Shown here piece by piece: positions 13,903-25,985 of a DNA stretch of 64,000 nucleotides. The DNA comes from Cheiracanthium punctorium (Eukaryota; Arthropoda; Arachnida; Araneae; Cheiracanthiidae), in NCBI GenBank assembly GCA_038373885.1, contig JAWZYV010000674.1, positions 124,001 to 188,000 on the forward strand, written 5' to 3'. Position numbers and translations under genes: made by a program. The notes beneath the pieces were generated by a model. It was not told the DNA's origin. It ran no database searches and saw only the letters and a program-made list of their open reading frames with translations. Each line of letters opens with the position of its first letter. The first letter of the stretch is position 1.

Positions 13903-14824
13903 ATGCTTGCCACTAATTATCACTAGCTTTTTCCGACAACATCTTATATATTTATGTATTTCGCAAGTTCGCATTTTGCAGATTTAAAAAATATGTTACG
14001 AATACATAAAGTTGAATGTCTATCCTTCTAGTTATTTCTATATGGGAAAAAACTAATACTAAGCATCTCTTTGGAATTCCCCTTTTTTTAAAGGGGGGGG
14101 GGGTGTTGTGGAGCAAATGCTAACAGCTAAACTTTTATCATATCAACCCTAAAATGTATAATTTTTTTAAATGGACTGAAAATAAAATTGTAACTTCATT
14201 TAGGCTCACTTGTGCTAGGAAAAATATTTATAAAAAAAAATTAGCATATAGCTTCCCAAAAAAATCAAGTAAAATGTTCAAATTCGAAAAACCAGAATGC
14301 CCATCCTACAGCTCTACAACAAAAGAAAGTAACATAACCTAATTCTACTTTATTCCGTCCTAATACAACTGTTTTTAAGAGTTTTGTATTTATTTTCATT
14401 TAGCAATAAAAATTAGAAGCAATAAAACAATTGGCCAAAATTTTGTTCAGCGAGCTGGATGCACACGCTATGAATTCGTGCTGGTATGCTTAAAAAATAA
14501 TGTTGCCATACATTTTTTTAAACTAAAAATTATTTCCATAATTTATATATATTTTAAATGCATATTTTAAACAAAAACTACAAAATTGTCTTTTTATAAC
14601 GTAAAAATGACAGTGTTGCCAGTTGGCTACAGAATGCAGTGTAAGGTTAATTCAAGTATAATACAACATACTGACAACAAACTATTGGCCGTTGATTGTT
14701 TCTAAAATTTTAAAATTATTTGTACGATAACTAGACGAAAAAATTAAACGATAACGTGACGCATAATTTTGCAAAGTTTTGAAGAACACTAGACAGTAAA
14801 TAGATAAATACATCCAAAATACAA

Positions 14825-15023
14825 ACATAGCTGCAACAATTTCGGGCATATAATTAACCATTTTTTGTAATCAGTAATTTTTGTGTTAGAAAATAGCTAA
14901 ATTTCTACGCAAAATCTACTGTTTATAGAAATTTATTTACTTTATTGGGGGGAAGAAAATACATAAGAATATACTGTTTACAAAAAGTGATTAATTATAT
15001 GCCCGGAATAGTTGCAGCTGTGT
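14825..15023. mobile_element. Palindromic MITE (about 199 bp)
   Basis: An imperfect inverted repeat of roughly 44 bp: the left arm starts near ACATAGCTGCAAC and continues through GGGCATATAATTAA; the right arm carries TTAATTATATGCCC and GTTGCAGCTGTGT. The arms differ at a handful of positions. A target duplication is not clear, so the superfamily is not assigned. Confidence 0.55.
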
Positions 15024-17984
15024 ACAAAGGAGATCATGCACTAATTAACCAGTATTTAATGGGTAACAGGTTATATTCATGTCTATTAACAAAATCATTC
15101 TGTAACATGTTTTAAAGCAGTTTTAAGTTTTTTTTAAGCTACTTTTAAATAAAAATTTGCATTTGTTTTAAATTTATTACGGATAAGTTCTTAAAAACCA
15201 AAGAAGATAAAATTAATATTTTCACAATAGAGTTATTTTACACAATATTAAAAACAGTCTCAAACCATGCTTCAATTTTAAAATAATATCAATTTATAAT
15301 GGTTCTATGAGTCTATGTAGTCTTTACTTAATTAATATGCTTAAGCATTTGAAAATATTATTCAAGCGTATTAGTTAAGCTAAACTAGCACTGCTTGTTT
15401 CGGTTCGTTCGTTTACTCATCAACCGTCACACTAAATAAGGAAAAATATTAATCTTTATTTTGAATTATTTATTAAAACTGATGCATAATATTATATATA
15501 ACGTACTTATGTGAGTGGTATTCAACCAGAAAATAGTAAAAATAGACCATTTCTTACGGAACACGTTCTCTTAAAAATAATAAACAGACAAATGTAACCT
15601 GAAAACTTGAAGTAATTCCTCTGGCACTTTCACCGGCAAGGTTGCTTCACGGCAAACATACTGATAATGCCAAGAAACAGAAGTGTTTAAATGAAATTGG
15701 GGGTGGGGGGGTGTAGTTAAAAATATTCTGATTAAAGAAATAATAATGTCTCTTGTTTATGTGTAGAGAAAATAAAAAGATTATTATGTATATTAATTTA
15801 TTTATTGTATACTTCCACTTATTCCACATTGAAAGTCAATCATTTTTAAACGTATTGAAAATTGAAAATAATACTCACACATTATTCTCAATGTCTGTAA
15901 AATAAATCTATGCGTGAAAAGAAAAATTTCAGTGCAATTAGAAAACTTGTTTATGTTGGTTTAACCTTTTAAAGATTTATTTCGCACATTACGAATAGTT
16001 TGAAAGGACGAATTTCAGATCTGTCACTTTTTGACACTTGTCATTGCGCACAGCCTTGAAAGCGTAAAAACCGTTATTCTAGAACAATTTTCCCCCTCGA
16101 GGTATAGAACTTCGATTCATCTTTAAAATAACGTATTACGGAAACAGCAACATAAGAACTTCTTGAAATTTTCATTTTAAATAAACGAAATAAATCGAAA
16201 TTTCTTGATACTGATTAAATAAAGGTCGCTTTCTTATCCCATTTGATATTTCCTTTAATATATTGTAGAATTTCGAGCCACCGTTTACAAGGTATCATGC
16301 ACACAATTTTTTGTCAATTTTTGTATGATTTTGTCTCTTTACAATTTGATAAGCTCATGGTACAATAAATTTATAAAATAAAGTTATAAAATACCATTTT
16401 AAAATCCTAGCATGCAAGATAATTTTAATTAGTTAACTTATCTTGCTTCGGTGCAGATTCTAATAAAGCGTTCATTAAATAATTTTTTTAAAATATTTCA
16501 GAGATGAACATATACAAAATTATTTTTATATCAAATTACATAGTATTCATCTGATACACGCAGTCATAGATGTGTCAGAATTTGAAAGAATGGTTAAGTG
16601 CGATGAAAAAAGAAAAGGAAAAAAAATCAAAATCACAATTCATATATAGAAGTATTAAAATGGCATAGATCAATAAACACACCAATATAGTATTCATTCA
16701 ATATGTAATCAAAGAAGATTGTGCGAAAACAAAGAAATGAAAAAATAATACAAAAAAATGTAAAGGCAATGACATAAAATCTAACATATACTAAGAGAAA
16801 GGGGTAATTTATCTTAAAGAGGGAATTCAACATTTATATTCAATAAATATTTCTCTCAAATTCAGTGAAATTGGATTCAAAAATGCAATATACATTACAT
16901 CGCTGAAATAACAGCAATTGTAACCAAAAACTAATTAAACAATTATGTATTAAAGGTAATTAATACTACAATTAACAAGCCTATGAGTACTAGGAAGCAG
17001 GTTTTTTTTGTTTGTTTTTTGTAATGTGCAAAAAAATACTTTATACACATTTGGGTCAAATGTGAGATTGTTAAACTCATTTACATCTTATGGCAGGGCT
17101 AGAAAGCTTAATGTAAAATAAATGCAAATAAAACAAAATAAACATCGCCTCAAAAAATCAGCTATCTCTTATTAGTCTATTCTTGTTTATTTGCTGCGTA
17201 AGTTTTATTTAGGGAAATATATATATATATATATTTCAATATTAATATTGCTTTTAAATTAGACAAACTCAACCCAACTCAAAAAACATTTAGCTCTTTT
17301 TCTAGTCGAACTTGCTATCATTTAATTTTAACAATAGATATTCCTTAATAAATATGCATAAGCCATTCAAATACAAAACTTAACACATTTCATAAAAGTA
17401 CCTAGATATTTCTTTGTTTTTAAGCTCATGAAATTCTATAGACATTCTTTTATTTATATATTCGAGAATAGGACAATCCTTTGATTCATTTTCATCTGGC
17501 GCCAGGAAAGAAAACGAAAACTCGTTTTAAATGCAGACAAATTAAAAATTTGGCTGTTACTGTTATGTCAATTTGTTTTTATTTTACTACTTACATTAAC
17601 AGCAATTAACAGCAAAATCTCGTTACAACAAACTTCACATCTAAGAATATTTCAGATTAACGAATAAAATATTTGAACTAAAAGAAAATTATACAGTCCA
17701 ATCTTAATAAAATTTCAATTGAACGAATTTTTCAGAATTTGATCTTTTGTCACTAGAAATTCTTTGCACCAAAGTTTTACTATATTTAATAAATATAAAT
17801 ATTTATACCAACTTTAAAATTAAAGCTCTTTTATAAAACACTAAAATCGCTTGCTTGGTACAAAACTTTAGGTATCAACTTTACGGAACAAAACACGATC
17901 ATCAGCTGATGTAATTGTATCACGAATTGGGAACCAAAATTGTAGAACCTATAAATTCAGATATTTCTATATCCTGTAATTGTG
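15024..17984. other. AT-rich non-coding stretch
   Basis: No gene or complete element is seen. A short TA run lies at 17218-17233. The ORFs at 15647-15829 and 16633-16833 (minus strand) are low-complexity AT-rich chance frames. Confidence 0.5.
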
Positions 17985-18200
17985 AAGTGCCGCGCAGGTG
18001 GTGTAGTAGCTTAAGAACCATTCTATCGTCTTAGGTCCAGGTTCAAATCCTGACGTGGGCATGGGTGTTAACTTGTCCATACCTTCATAGGGGGTTGGCA
18101 GCCCATTGGGTCCCCCCATAATAGAATGGCCGCAATACATTCGGGCAGCTCTAGTGGACAATGCTTAATCGGCAAGTGCCCGGCCCGTTGAAATTCTTTA
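17985..18200 (+). mobile_element. tRNA-derived SINE
   Basis: An A-box-like GGTGGTGTAGTAGC lies near 17998-18010 and a good B box, GGTTCAAATCC, at 18040-18050, spaced as in a tRNA gene. A tRNA-unrelated, GC-richer body follows to about 18190, ending in an AT-rich tail (TTTATTTTATTATTTCC). The tRNA part does not fold with a convincing acceptor stem, so this is a SINE rather than a tRNA gene. Its family differs from the repeats at 26.8-29.1 kb. Confidence 0.6.
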
Positions 18201-18229
18201 TTTTATTATTTCCTCTATTTTTACATTAA

Positions 18230-18621
18230 CCCTTTAACGCACAGTGTTCCCGCTCTGGGAACACCAAACTCTGACGTTTTGACTGTTGCCAGTCACGAAG
18301 AATAGATTTGATTTCTATAAAAATAGTTGCGGGTGACATAGCTCCACAAGAATCCTTTACTTTTTAGCACGCCATTTCCCGTAAAAAAATTGTCACGATT
18401 ATTTTTAACAGCACTGACATCTGCTGAAAAAAGGAAGAATGCGAGAACAGCTGGATAGATTGCCCAATGCTGAAAAAAGGTCAGCTGCGTCAAAAAAGGG
18501 TCTCTAGATCTGTGGCACGCGATGAACGTTTCGATCGTCCACCATCTTGCTGGTAGTTAAGTCGAGCGATGGCAACGGCCGCCCTTTTTTCAGCATTGGG
18601 AAAGGGTTGCGCCTCAAAGGG
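18230..18621. mobile_element. PiggyBac-like MITE flanked by TTAA (392 bp)
   Basis: TTAA occurs at 18226-18229 and again at 18622-18625. Between them the element starts CCCTTTAACGC and ends GCGCCTCAAAGGG, so both termini begin CCCTTT when read inward, as in piggyBac termini. Inside are a perfect 8-bp-stem hairpin at 18244-18264 and a perfect 18-bp subterminal inverted repeat (18463-18480 with 18583-18600, CCCAATGCTGAAAAAAGG). No transposase ORF. It directly follows the SINE tail. Confidence 0.7.
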
Positions 18622-18789
18622 TTAAAGCAAACACGTTATTCTATAAACATACATATAAATCGTGTCACAATTTAAATTTTAAAAAAATACGCTAAACTAA
18701 GCCCCCCCCCCCTCACATACACACACTTAAAATGAAATTTAAAAAACATACTGTATAAGCGATTCAAAGATGAAAACACGAGACACCGT

Positions 18790-19745
18790 TGATTCATTTC
18801 CACCTCAAGTTGGGAGAAAACGAAAAAAAAAAAGTTGCTTTTTTTTTTTGTAAATACAGAAAAACCGAGACTTCTGCTATTTCTGCATTCGAACCTATTT
18901 TCCCCCCGTCTCGCGATCCGATCAGCAAATCCAAATTCCCGCTATCGGTCCCATATTCGCGGAGCAATTCACGACAGACAAGACAACGAAAGAGCCCGAG
19001 ATAGAAAAAGAAAAGGGAAAATACTAAAAACACCAAAGAGGGGGTTGAGGAAAAAGAATAAGAAAAAAAAAAAAACCAAGTATCGGAGGCTGCCGGATCC
19101 TCCGATAAAGCTGGAGATGAGGGCGTCATGTGATCGAAAGTAGCCAGCGGGTACTTTACCGGAGCACACCACTCAATTACGGCCGGTAATCCCGGACACA
19201 GATCCCTCTCCCTCCTTTTCCAGCCAGGTGCGATTTGGCGAAACACAAAAACTTCATTTCGCCGGGGCTTTCCGCCGGGGACCCGATAAGGACGTCACTA
19301 AAACCGGGAGAACCTGTAATCCCGAGAGCGCTCACACGAGCGCGCGCGCGTCACCTGTCACGGGGGTGCTAGGATTTCGGAATCCTAAACACACACATAT
19401 ACAGACAGACTCGGGATCGTTTGCACCTCCGCCGCCCCTGCACGCCCCACCTCCCCCCGGCGTCACCACCGAGATAACGGAATCCGAAAGCGAGAGAGGG
19501 GGGGGCCACCGCACATGGCGGTTTCAGCGCCCCGGCAGAAGGTGAGAAAGCCAGCCGAAAGTCGAAAAGTTTTCGGATTAGTTTGGGGGGAAGGGGAGGG
19601 AGTGTAGCCTTGGAAATAATGGAAGCTGTCACATAACACTGCACCTCGACCGAGGTCGATTTTACAGGGAGAATTTTCTTCGGGGCGAAATTAACTAATG
19701 TCTCTCTGCCGAGATTGGACGCCGGGGATTTATACAGTCATTTAT
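18790..19745. other. GC-richer unique block, candidate regulatory DNA
   Basis: A block of visibly higher GC with many CpGs, especially 19080-19560 (for example the CGCGCGCG run near 19340). ORFs of 60-150 codons occur on both strands but are of low-complexity or unrecognised composition and are not bounded by convincing splice sites. It could be a CpG-rich regulatory region or part of an unrecognised transcript. Confidence 0.35.
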
Positions 19746-20549
19746 TACATTTTAAACAGGCGCATAGTGTCAGACTTTTTTAAAACGAGATCTTTTAATC
19801 ACGTAATCAGAAATTATTAATTTTCAGCACATATTTATCCAACAAAGTTAAAATGATGAGCACTTAACAATACGCGAAATGATATGTAAGTTTAGCGAAT
19901 ACGTTCGGCAAAATCGGAAAGGATCACAGATTAGTCTTGCAAGGAATGGAAGAATGCAAGTATTTTTTATGGGGGGGGGGGGGACATGGAGTGGAAGTGA
20001 TCATTTGTACTGATTCATTGATTCTTTATGCTAAAGGAAAAACTAACCCAAAACGGCAAAAAGTTCTAAAGGGGGGAGGTGGATTAGTTTTCCCGATGGC
20101 ACTAACTCAAAAATATCTCGATTTTTGCACATTTGAGCTAATATTTGTTGCATTTGAACATCGGTTTCGTAACATCTCTATCAGTCTTTTCCACAATTCT
20201 TCATTCAATAAATAATTACATCATACCAATTTTAATCTTAATACTCAAGATTGAGAAATAAGTCATAAATAGTGATGTATCCACCCTACCTTCGTGGTAA
20301 AATGAAGCCGACCTCCAGGGAGTGAGATATCACGATACCGAAGAACGGTATTTCTGACTGCAATGAGACTGAGAATTCAAAAACGCACACTAAAGAGACT
20401 CACTCTTAAAATGAGTGAATATCTCGCTTGCCAAGTGACTTATGATCCTTCGTAAAAAGTGACAAGCACTTTTAATGAGAGGATTTATAGGTTAATTTTC
20501 ACGCCGTTGTGTGCTGGCCCTTAATATTTTGAAAGCAATAAAAGTAATT
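19746..20549. other. Non-coding stretch
   Basis: No gene supported. It contains a G-run of twelve or more at about 19970-19983 and a region around 20300-20450 with repeated, partly complementary phrases (GGGAGTGAGATATC and GAGTGAATATCTCGC), possibly a decayed element. Confidence 0.4.
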
Positions 20550-20818
20550 AAACATGTTAATGTATTAGGCAAGTTGGAGTGTATAGGTTGATTAATTTTT
20601 ATTTTTCACCAACTATGCGAAAAATTCCAGAGCTGGGATTCGAACCCAGGAGTGGTAGAGCACCCGCACGTTATGCGGCAGTCCTGGGTTCGAATCCCAG
20701 CTCTGGAATTTTTCGCATAGTTGGTGAAAAATAAAAATTAATCAACCTATACACTCCAACTTGCCTAATAACTTGAAAGGTTGATGGAATCACTTTCTAA
20801 AAAACATGTTAATGTATT
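20550..20818. mobile_element. tRNA-derived foldback element with 89-bp perfect inverted repeat and 17-bp direct repeats
   Basis: Positions 20563-20651 and 20682-20770 are exact reverse complements over 89 bases, separated by a 30-base loop (20652-20681). The arms include a B-box motif, GGGTTCGAATCCC, in both orientations. The loop keeps tRNA-like text (GGTAGAGCAC, then a CCGCA/TGCGG stem). Direct repeats AAACATGTTAATGTATT at 20550-20566 and 20802-20818 flank the whole, as expected for a retroposon target-site duplication. The left arm looks like an inverted copy of the right arm, as could arise by twin priming or template switching of a tRNA-derived SINE. It is not a normal tRNA: there is no usable D arm, and the anticodon loop lacks the conserved T33. 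Confidence 0.8.
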
Positions 20819-21004
20819 TTGTGACTGGCAGTATGATATAAATTATTAATATTAATTCGTTTCATACTTTAAAATCCCTTTTTTCAAATTCTACTTTGTA
20901 CATTTTGCACACACAGCCTCCTATCGCCCCCTCGCACACAAACTAACACACTATGTACAATACTTACACAGTGACATCTTACAGATTAAATATTCAGCTA
21001 GATA

Positions 21005-21405
21005 TCTTCTGGTCTTTTTCACAAGTAAGTAAAATCGTAAAACTTTTCTCCTGTTGCAAATTCCGTTGAAAATTTGATTATTCACGACTTAACCATTTGT
21101 TGATTGTTGGGATGGATGATGACTAGTGATTACTCAAGCAAAGACTAGTGATTGAAGCTAGTGATGAAAGCCTAGTGATGAAAGCCAGACTAGTGATTAC
21201 TCAAGCAAACAGGTTAAAATAATTATTAATATCAAAGCAGTCTAAATTTCTTCAGGCCTTTTCCACAAGTAAGTAAAATCTTAAAACTTTTATCTTGTTG
21301 CAAATTACACAGAAAAATTTGATTATTCAAGACTTAATCATTTACTGATTACTAGGACGGATGAGTAGCCTAGTGGTTGCTCAAGAAAACAGGTTAAAAA
21401 CAAAA
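21005..21405. repeat. Tandem duplication with internal repeat
   Basis: A unit starting TCTTCTGGTCTTTTTCACAA at 21005 recurs in diverged form from about 21248 (CTTCAGGCCTTTTCCACAAG). Both copies share CACAAGTAAGTAAAATC, TTGCAAATT, and TTTGATTATTCA-GACTTAA. Copy 1 is enlarged by an internal duplication of GACTAGTGATTACTCAAGCA at 21121 and 21188, with repeats of CTAGTGATGAAAGC between them. No coding content. Confidence 0.75.
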
Positions 21406-22270
21406 AATAAAAATAAAAAGAGTTAAAACATTTTTTTTTTTAATTTTATTATCTAAGATGAGAGGGAGAACAATCCGTAAAACTAAAGTGAATCCATCTT
21501 GAAATGTCTAACCCAGGGATAGTGAAAACTTTAATACACGGAAGTTTTGTGAGCTCAATTATGTCTTTCAACTAAGCTAATATTTTCCTTGTCAACAAGA
21601 CTGTCCTACCGATATATCAAAAAAAAAGTTTATTCACTAATAAAAATTGAGTGGAAGCCTCATTTGCGTAATGCAGCCCTTGACCTATTTATTAATGGAT
21701 TCGTTTGATACATCAATATAAACAAAAGAAAAATGTAGAACAGACAGTATTTTTTATGAATATTTCTAGCTAGAGGGAATTCATCAGTGGCGACAGCTAG
21801 CAGAGTGGAATTTTCTTGATAACTGCTAGTAATTTTACTGAAAACGAACATTAGATAAAGTCGTATAGTGTTAAGAGGCTGAAGGAAATTTTTGGTTACA
21901 ATATTTCTGCACTAAGAAAAAATGTTGAAGACTAAATTCATTTTTTTTTTCATTAGTAAAACTTTATATCAGTTGTAGAAACTTAATTAATAAATTAAGA
22001 AAAACTAGAAAAAACACTTTTGTGAGACTTAAAAAAAGAAATGCTTGTTTTTCATTTTTTCCCCTTTTTAATTTAAAGGGAGTGGAAGCTTTTTAATATC
22101 ACAACGTTGCATGCATTTTAAAAATTCCATAGTTTAGTATGAAAAGCTGTTATGGCAATTTAGAAGGTATCTAGTCACGCAAATTTTGGCCACTATACAG
22201 CTCTATTTACAAAACGAGCCCATCAATAAACTTTTATATTTTTCTAATTGTACATACCTTATTATCCTGA

Positions 22271-22482
22271 ATATAACCAACGCCCCCTAGAGAGGAAAGC
22301 CGCGGCGCTTACTTGTGACGTCACACCGAGAAGGTAAAGCAAAGCCTTTCCATTGGGTTTCTCCTCTCTTCCACTCCGCAGGACAAAGGAGAAACCCAAT
22401 GGAAACGCTTTGCTTTACCAACTCGGTGTGACGTCACAAGTAAGCGCCGCGGCTTTCCTCTCTAGGGGGGCGTTGATATAAC
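22271..22482. mobile_element. Foldback MITE with CRE motif in each arm
   Basis: The arms at 22278-22364 and 22388-22475 are near-perfect reverse complements (87 versus 88 bases, one extra base and a few mismatches), with a 23-base loop. Termini read CAACGCCCCC and GGGGGGCGTTG. The direct repeat ATATAAC at 22271-22277 and 22476-22482 is a 7-bp target duplication. Each arm contains TGACGTCA, the full CREB/ATF consensus palindrome. No ORF. The superfamily is uncertain. Confidence 0.8.
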
Positions 22483-24110
22483 ACGACACCAAAATAACGC
22501 TACCCCGCAATTTTTCATCAAGATAATTAGAAAAATCCTATACGTAAACCTCGAATTTAGAGCGAGTCAGACTTTTAAAGGGAAATAATCAGTCAAAAAA
22601 ATTCGTTAAATTCGGGCTAAAACGATAATAACCCTCCCTGCACCAAATTTTACCATATTATGAGATGGAGAGATAAATTCGATACTATTCGACATGATAC
22701 GACCCGAGAGGAGGGGGTAATGGAAAGATTAATGCTTTGAATCATTTGGCTAACATAAGAAATGCATGTTAAAATAATGTTTTAAAAAATAATTCAAAAG
22801 AATATTTATCTGCAGTGTTTTGTTGGAAGTACTGATAAACAGGATTTTGCTTACAGAAGCCCTTACGCGTATATTGCATTTTCCCCTCCGCCTTTGATTA
22901 AAACTAATAAATAATACGCAAAGGGAGATTTGAGAAGACAGCCAGAGGAAGTGAACTGCTCCTTCGCAGTGCTTTTAAACAGTTAAACCTAGGGGCTTAT
23001 TTTTTTCCCACCCCCTTAAGAAACTTGGTTCGAAAATAACATACGAAATGGAGCAACGCGCTTACGATAAGGTATCTCAACAATTCAAGCATCCAAGCCA
23101 TTAGCCATTATTCATAAAATTGGGAAGTGGATATCAATATGCGATCTTCCCGTTTAAACAGCATTTTAAGAACGCGAAACACGAGTCGGGGCGAGAGATA
23201 AAAATGAAAAGTTCTCGTTGCCTTTTTGACAAACAGATGACAATCGTTTTCCATTGAACAGCGTCTCGAAAAAGAGGCCCGTGTAATTGCGAAGAATCCA
23301 ATCTATTTTCCTTTCAAACGCATGCCGTAACGTCCGTTTCCGGGTCCCATTTGCGGCTGAAAAGTGCTGGAGGAAAACGGTATCGGCACAAAACCGCCAA
23401 AACGGATGCCAGCGAGCGCGTGCGAAAAGACCATTCCGATGTTCCAAAGAGCTCTGAAAGACTTTTCTACGACTCTTAATGACCCTGGCACGGTTGATTC
23501 GAAACAGAAAGATTCGCAATGGCTTAAAACAACTCAAAATTCTGGAGTGCCAGAGCCAAACGACATCATTTAGCACGCTGTTCTCGAACTTTCCGACGGG
23601 GGACATTAGAACGGTAAACGTACATATCTCACGACTATAACTATTAAGATATTTTTAGGAATCTTGCTTGTTTTGTTCTTTCACTCCTATTCCGACGAAT
23701 CAATTTTTCGTAATCTAGCCATCGTTGTAGCTCGATGTACCTACCCAGGCCTCAGTTACGGATTTAACGAATGAAAGGGGTGGAGTCAAGCGGCAATGAT
23801 TGGCGAAAAGCTCCCGGACGAAGAACCATAAAAAGAGCTTTTTTACAGCTCCGTAATACATTCACATTTTCTTCTGAGGAAACTAAACAGCGATAAGGCC
23901 GAAAAGATGTTTGTCTATCTAAAATGACTTCCCTACGGTCTTCAATCGAGAGATCTATAAGCAAAATGCAAATTTGAACTGGAATCTCCTCTTTCGTGCC
24001 GGCATAGATATATTTTAAGAGGAAGAATAATTTTAGAAATATTCCTGCTGGACAATTATAGCTCAATAATGGCATAAAACTGTCGGCATGACTTTAATAT
24101 TTATTGAAAA
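22483..24110. other. Unique block, GC-richer at 23160-23600
   Basis: The first part is AT-rich and featureless. 23160-23600 is GC-richer with many CpGs and overlapping open frames on both strands (up to 146 codons, minus strand). These show no recognisable domain and no clear splice sites. The block could be conserved regulatory DNA. Confidence 0.35.
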
Positions 24111-24443
24111 TTACAAGATGTTAAATATATACTGCAATTGAAAACTAACAAGTAACTGCCGGAAGATCACTGATTGTTATCTCAGAATTTTTAGTTACTT
24201 CACAAACTTTCAGATAAAATGTGATGTATCTAAAAAAAAATCACAAGTATTATTAAAGATATAAAATACTTAGTAAGTTTGATATTCATTTTGCTAGGCG
24301 ATTTTACGTATTTATACTATCCCCTTATGCTTCTTAAAAATACTTTTCAGTCATTATTTTCAAATCATTACATACAACCCTGAAAACATAAAAGACAGTA
24401 GTGACAAAGGAGAGTAAAAAATAAGTTTTTAAAATCAAAATTT

Positions 24444-24732
24444 TCATTCGAAGATGGACTAAAATGTACAAAATAACTTTTTGAGAGAACTTTCAAGCTC
24501 AAACATTTATTGCAACATATAATCCATCTTAGCTTACCGGTAAATTTCGGAGTACGTAACAAATTCATTAGATATTACTTTCTTTTAAACCTAAAATAAT
24601 TTATAATTTATGAAAGCTTGTCCTGCTGAACTACTTTTATATGAAGTCAAAAGATCAGTATGTTGCAAGAAATCTTTAAGCTTGAAATTTTTCTCTAAAA
24701 TTATTTTATACATTTTAGTCCATCATTGAATA
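24444..24732. mobile_element. Palindromic MITE, family also at 51.3 kb (copy 1)
   Basis: Left arm GAAGATGGACTAAAATGTAC, continuing AAAATAACTTTTTGAGAG; the right arm is its diverged reverse complement ending ATTTTAGTCCATCATTGAA at 24730. The same arm sequence occurs at 51304-51493, so this is a dispersed inverted-repeat family. Boundaries are approximate and no target duplication is clear. Confidence 0.6.
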
Positions 24733-25375
24733 AAAAGCTTTATATCAGGTTGTAACGAAAGTTTTCCGCCATATCTGCCTGAAAAACTAGCTTCTAACTC
24801 CTTAGATAACTGTTTTTGAACTTTCGGTACCAAACCTGCACAGTGTCACATGATACAACAATAGTACTTAAAGCTGTACTCATAATTCGTTGATATTATG
24901 TAGCTGACTTTTTGCAACACAACTGGAAGTAAATGATGGTTCTAATCCTCTAGAGTGATAGTTCCATTTGAGACACCTTATACTTAATGATAACTATATT
25001 TTTTACAGATTTCACAACACAATGTTATAAAGTAAACCTCTTTCTTTCAAATGCCAAAAATCGTTTGACAAAATATGAGCAAATACGCCAACGAGAACTG
25101 TGTGCTGACGATGTTTGCGGTGGCGGGAAACTTTCGTTACAACCTAATATTAAAAAAACTTTCTCTTTACTTGTATTCATTTAATTCTTTTTTGTGTGAA
25201 AATTGTGAAAAGAATAATGCTACCGTTCATATCATGAAGCCAAACGCAGTCGATTTATAGCACAGTATACCAAGTGCCAAAGTTCCCATTTAAAATGGAA
25301 ACAATATAGTTAGTGGTGTTCGACCCCAAGGAAACAAGAACATTAGAAAAAAGCCTGATTACTGTTTATCTAACT
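24733..25375. other. AT-rich non-coding stretch
   Basis: Nothing recognised. Two overlapping plus-strand ORFs around 24987-25260 have no known domain and no clear splice context. Confidence 0.4.
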
Positions 25376-25565
25376 CAGCGGTCCCAAACCTGTGGTACGC
25401 GAAAACGTAAAAATTGTTCAGCTGAAAATACGTAAAGGAAGTTGTATATGTTTTAGGTTCCAAAAACAGTCTCAAGTGTAATTCTAATACCTTACACTCA
25501 AAATGAAATAAATGGCCTCAGAGGCCAATATACTTCACCATTAATTCAATATCATTAGCACAACC

Positions 25566-25740
25566 CAGGGGCGTAGCCAAGGGGGGGGGGGGTTAGGGGG
25601 GTCATAACCCCCCCCCCAATGAGAAATTTTTGCCATACAAAGTGTATATACTTCACTACATTATCACACACGCGTATACATATATATGAGTTGCAGTAGT
25701 CGTAACCCCCCCCCATGAAAAATTTCTGGCTACACCCCTG
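25566..25740. mobile_element. hAT-like MITE (175 bp), nested
   Basis: Termini CAGGGGCGTAGCCA and TGGCTACACCCCTG; perfect 8-bp target duplication GCACAACC at 25558-25565 and 25741-25748. Long G and C runs sit just inside both termini, so the single strand can fold into a long hairpin. The element lies inside the hAT element at 25376-26096 and is therefore the younger insertion. The ORF across it is fortuitous. Confidence 0.85.
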
Positions 25741-25951
25741 GCACAACCAATTTCTAATCATATTGCGCTTGCTTATATGTTCTTCCGTTTTCCCTCACTT
25801 TACCGAAAACTATTAGTTTATTGTGCAAATTTCTTTTACCACCACTTTAATCTTGAAGTTTTTAAAAAAGTATTAATAAGTATTCCTACTAATTACTCAC
25901 AAAATCTCATCCCAATTTGAATACAGACTTGCCGTCACTTTCCAAGCTAAG

Positions 25952-25953
<2 letters not shown>

Positions 25954-25984
<31 letters not shown>
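25954..25984. repeat. TAA microsatellite
   Basis: About ten TAA units in a row, inside the larger hAT element. Confidence 0.9.

Positions 25985-25985
<1 letters not shown>

Noticed and set aside
18794..19246. 150-codon minus-strand ORF
   Set aside because: Dominated by Phe/Ser runs from A/T-rich tracts; no domain.
20643..20710. Region 20643-20710 as a functional tRNA gene
   Set aside because: B box is good, but the D arm is replaced by an inverted T-arm copy, and the anticodon loop lacks T33; it is part of the foldback element.
23166..23606. 146-codon minus-strand ORF as an exon
   Set aside because: Unrecognised composition, overlapping frames on both strands and no bounding splice signals.
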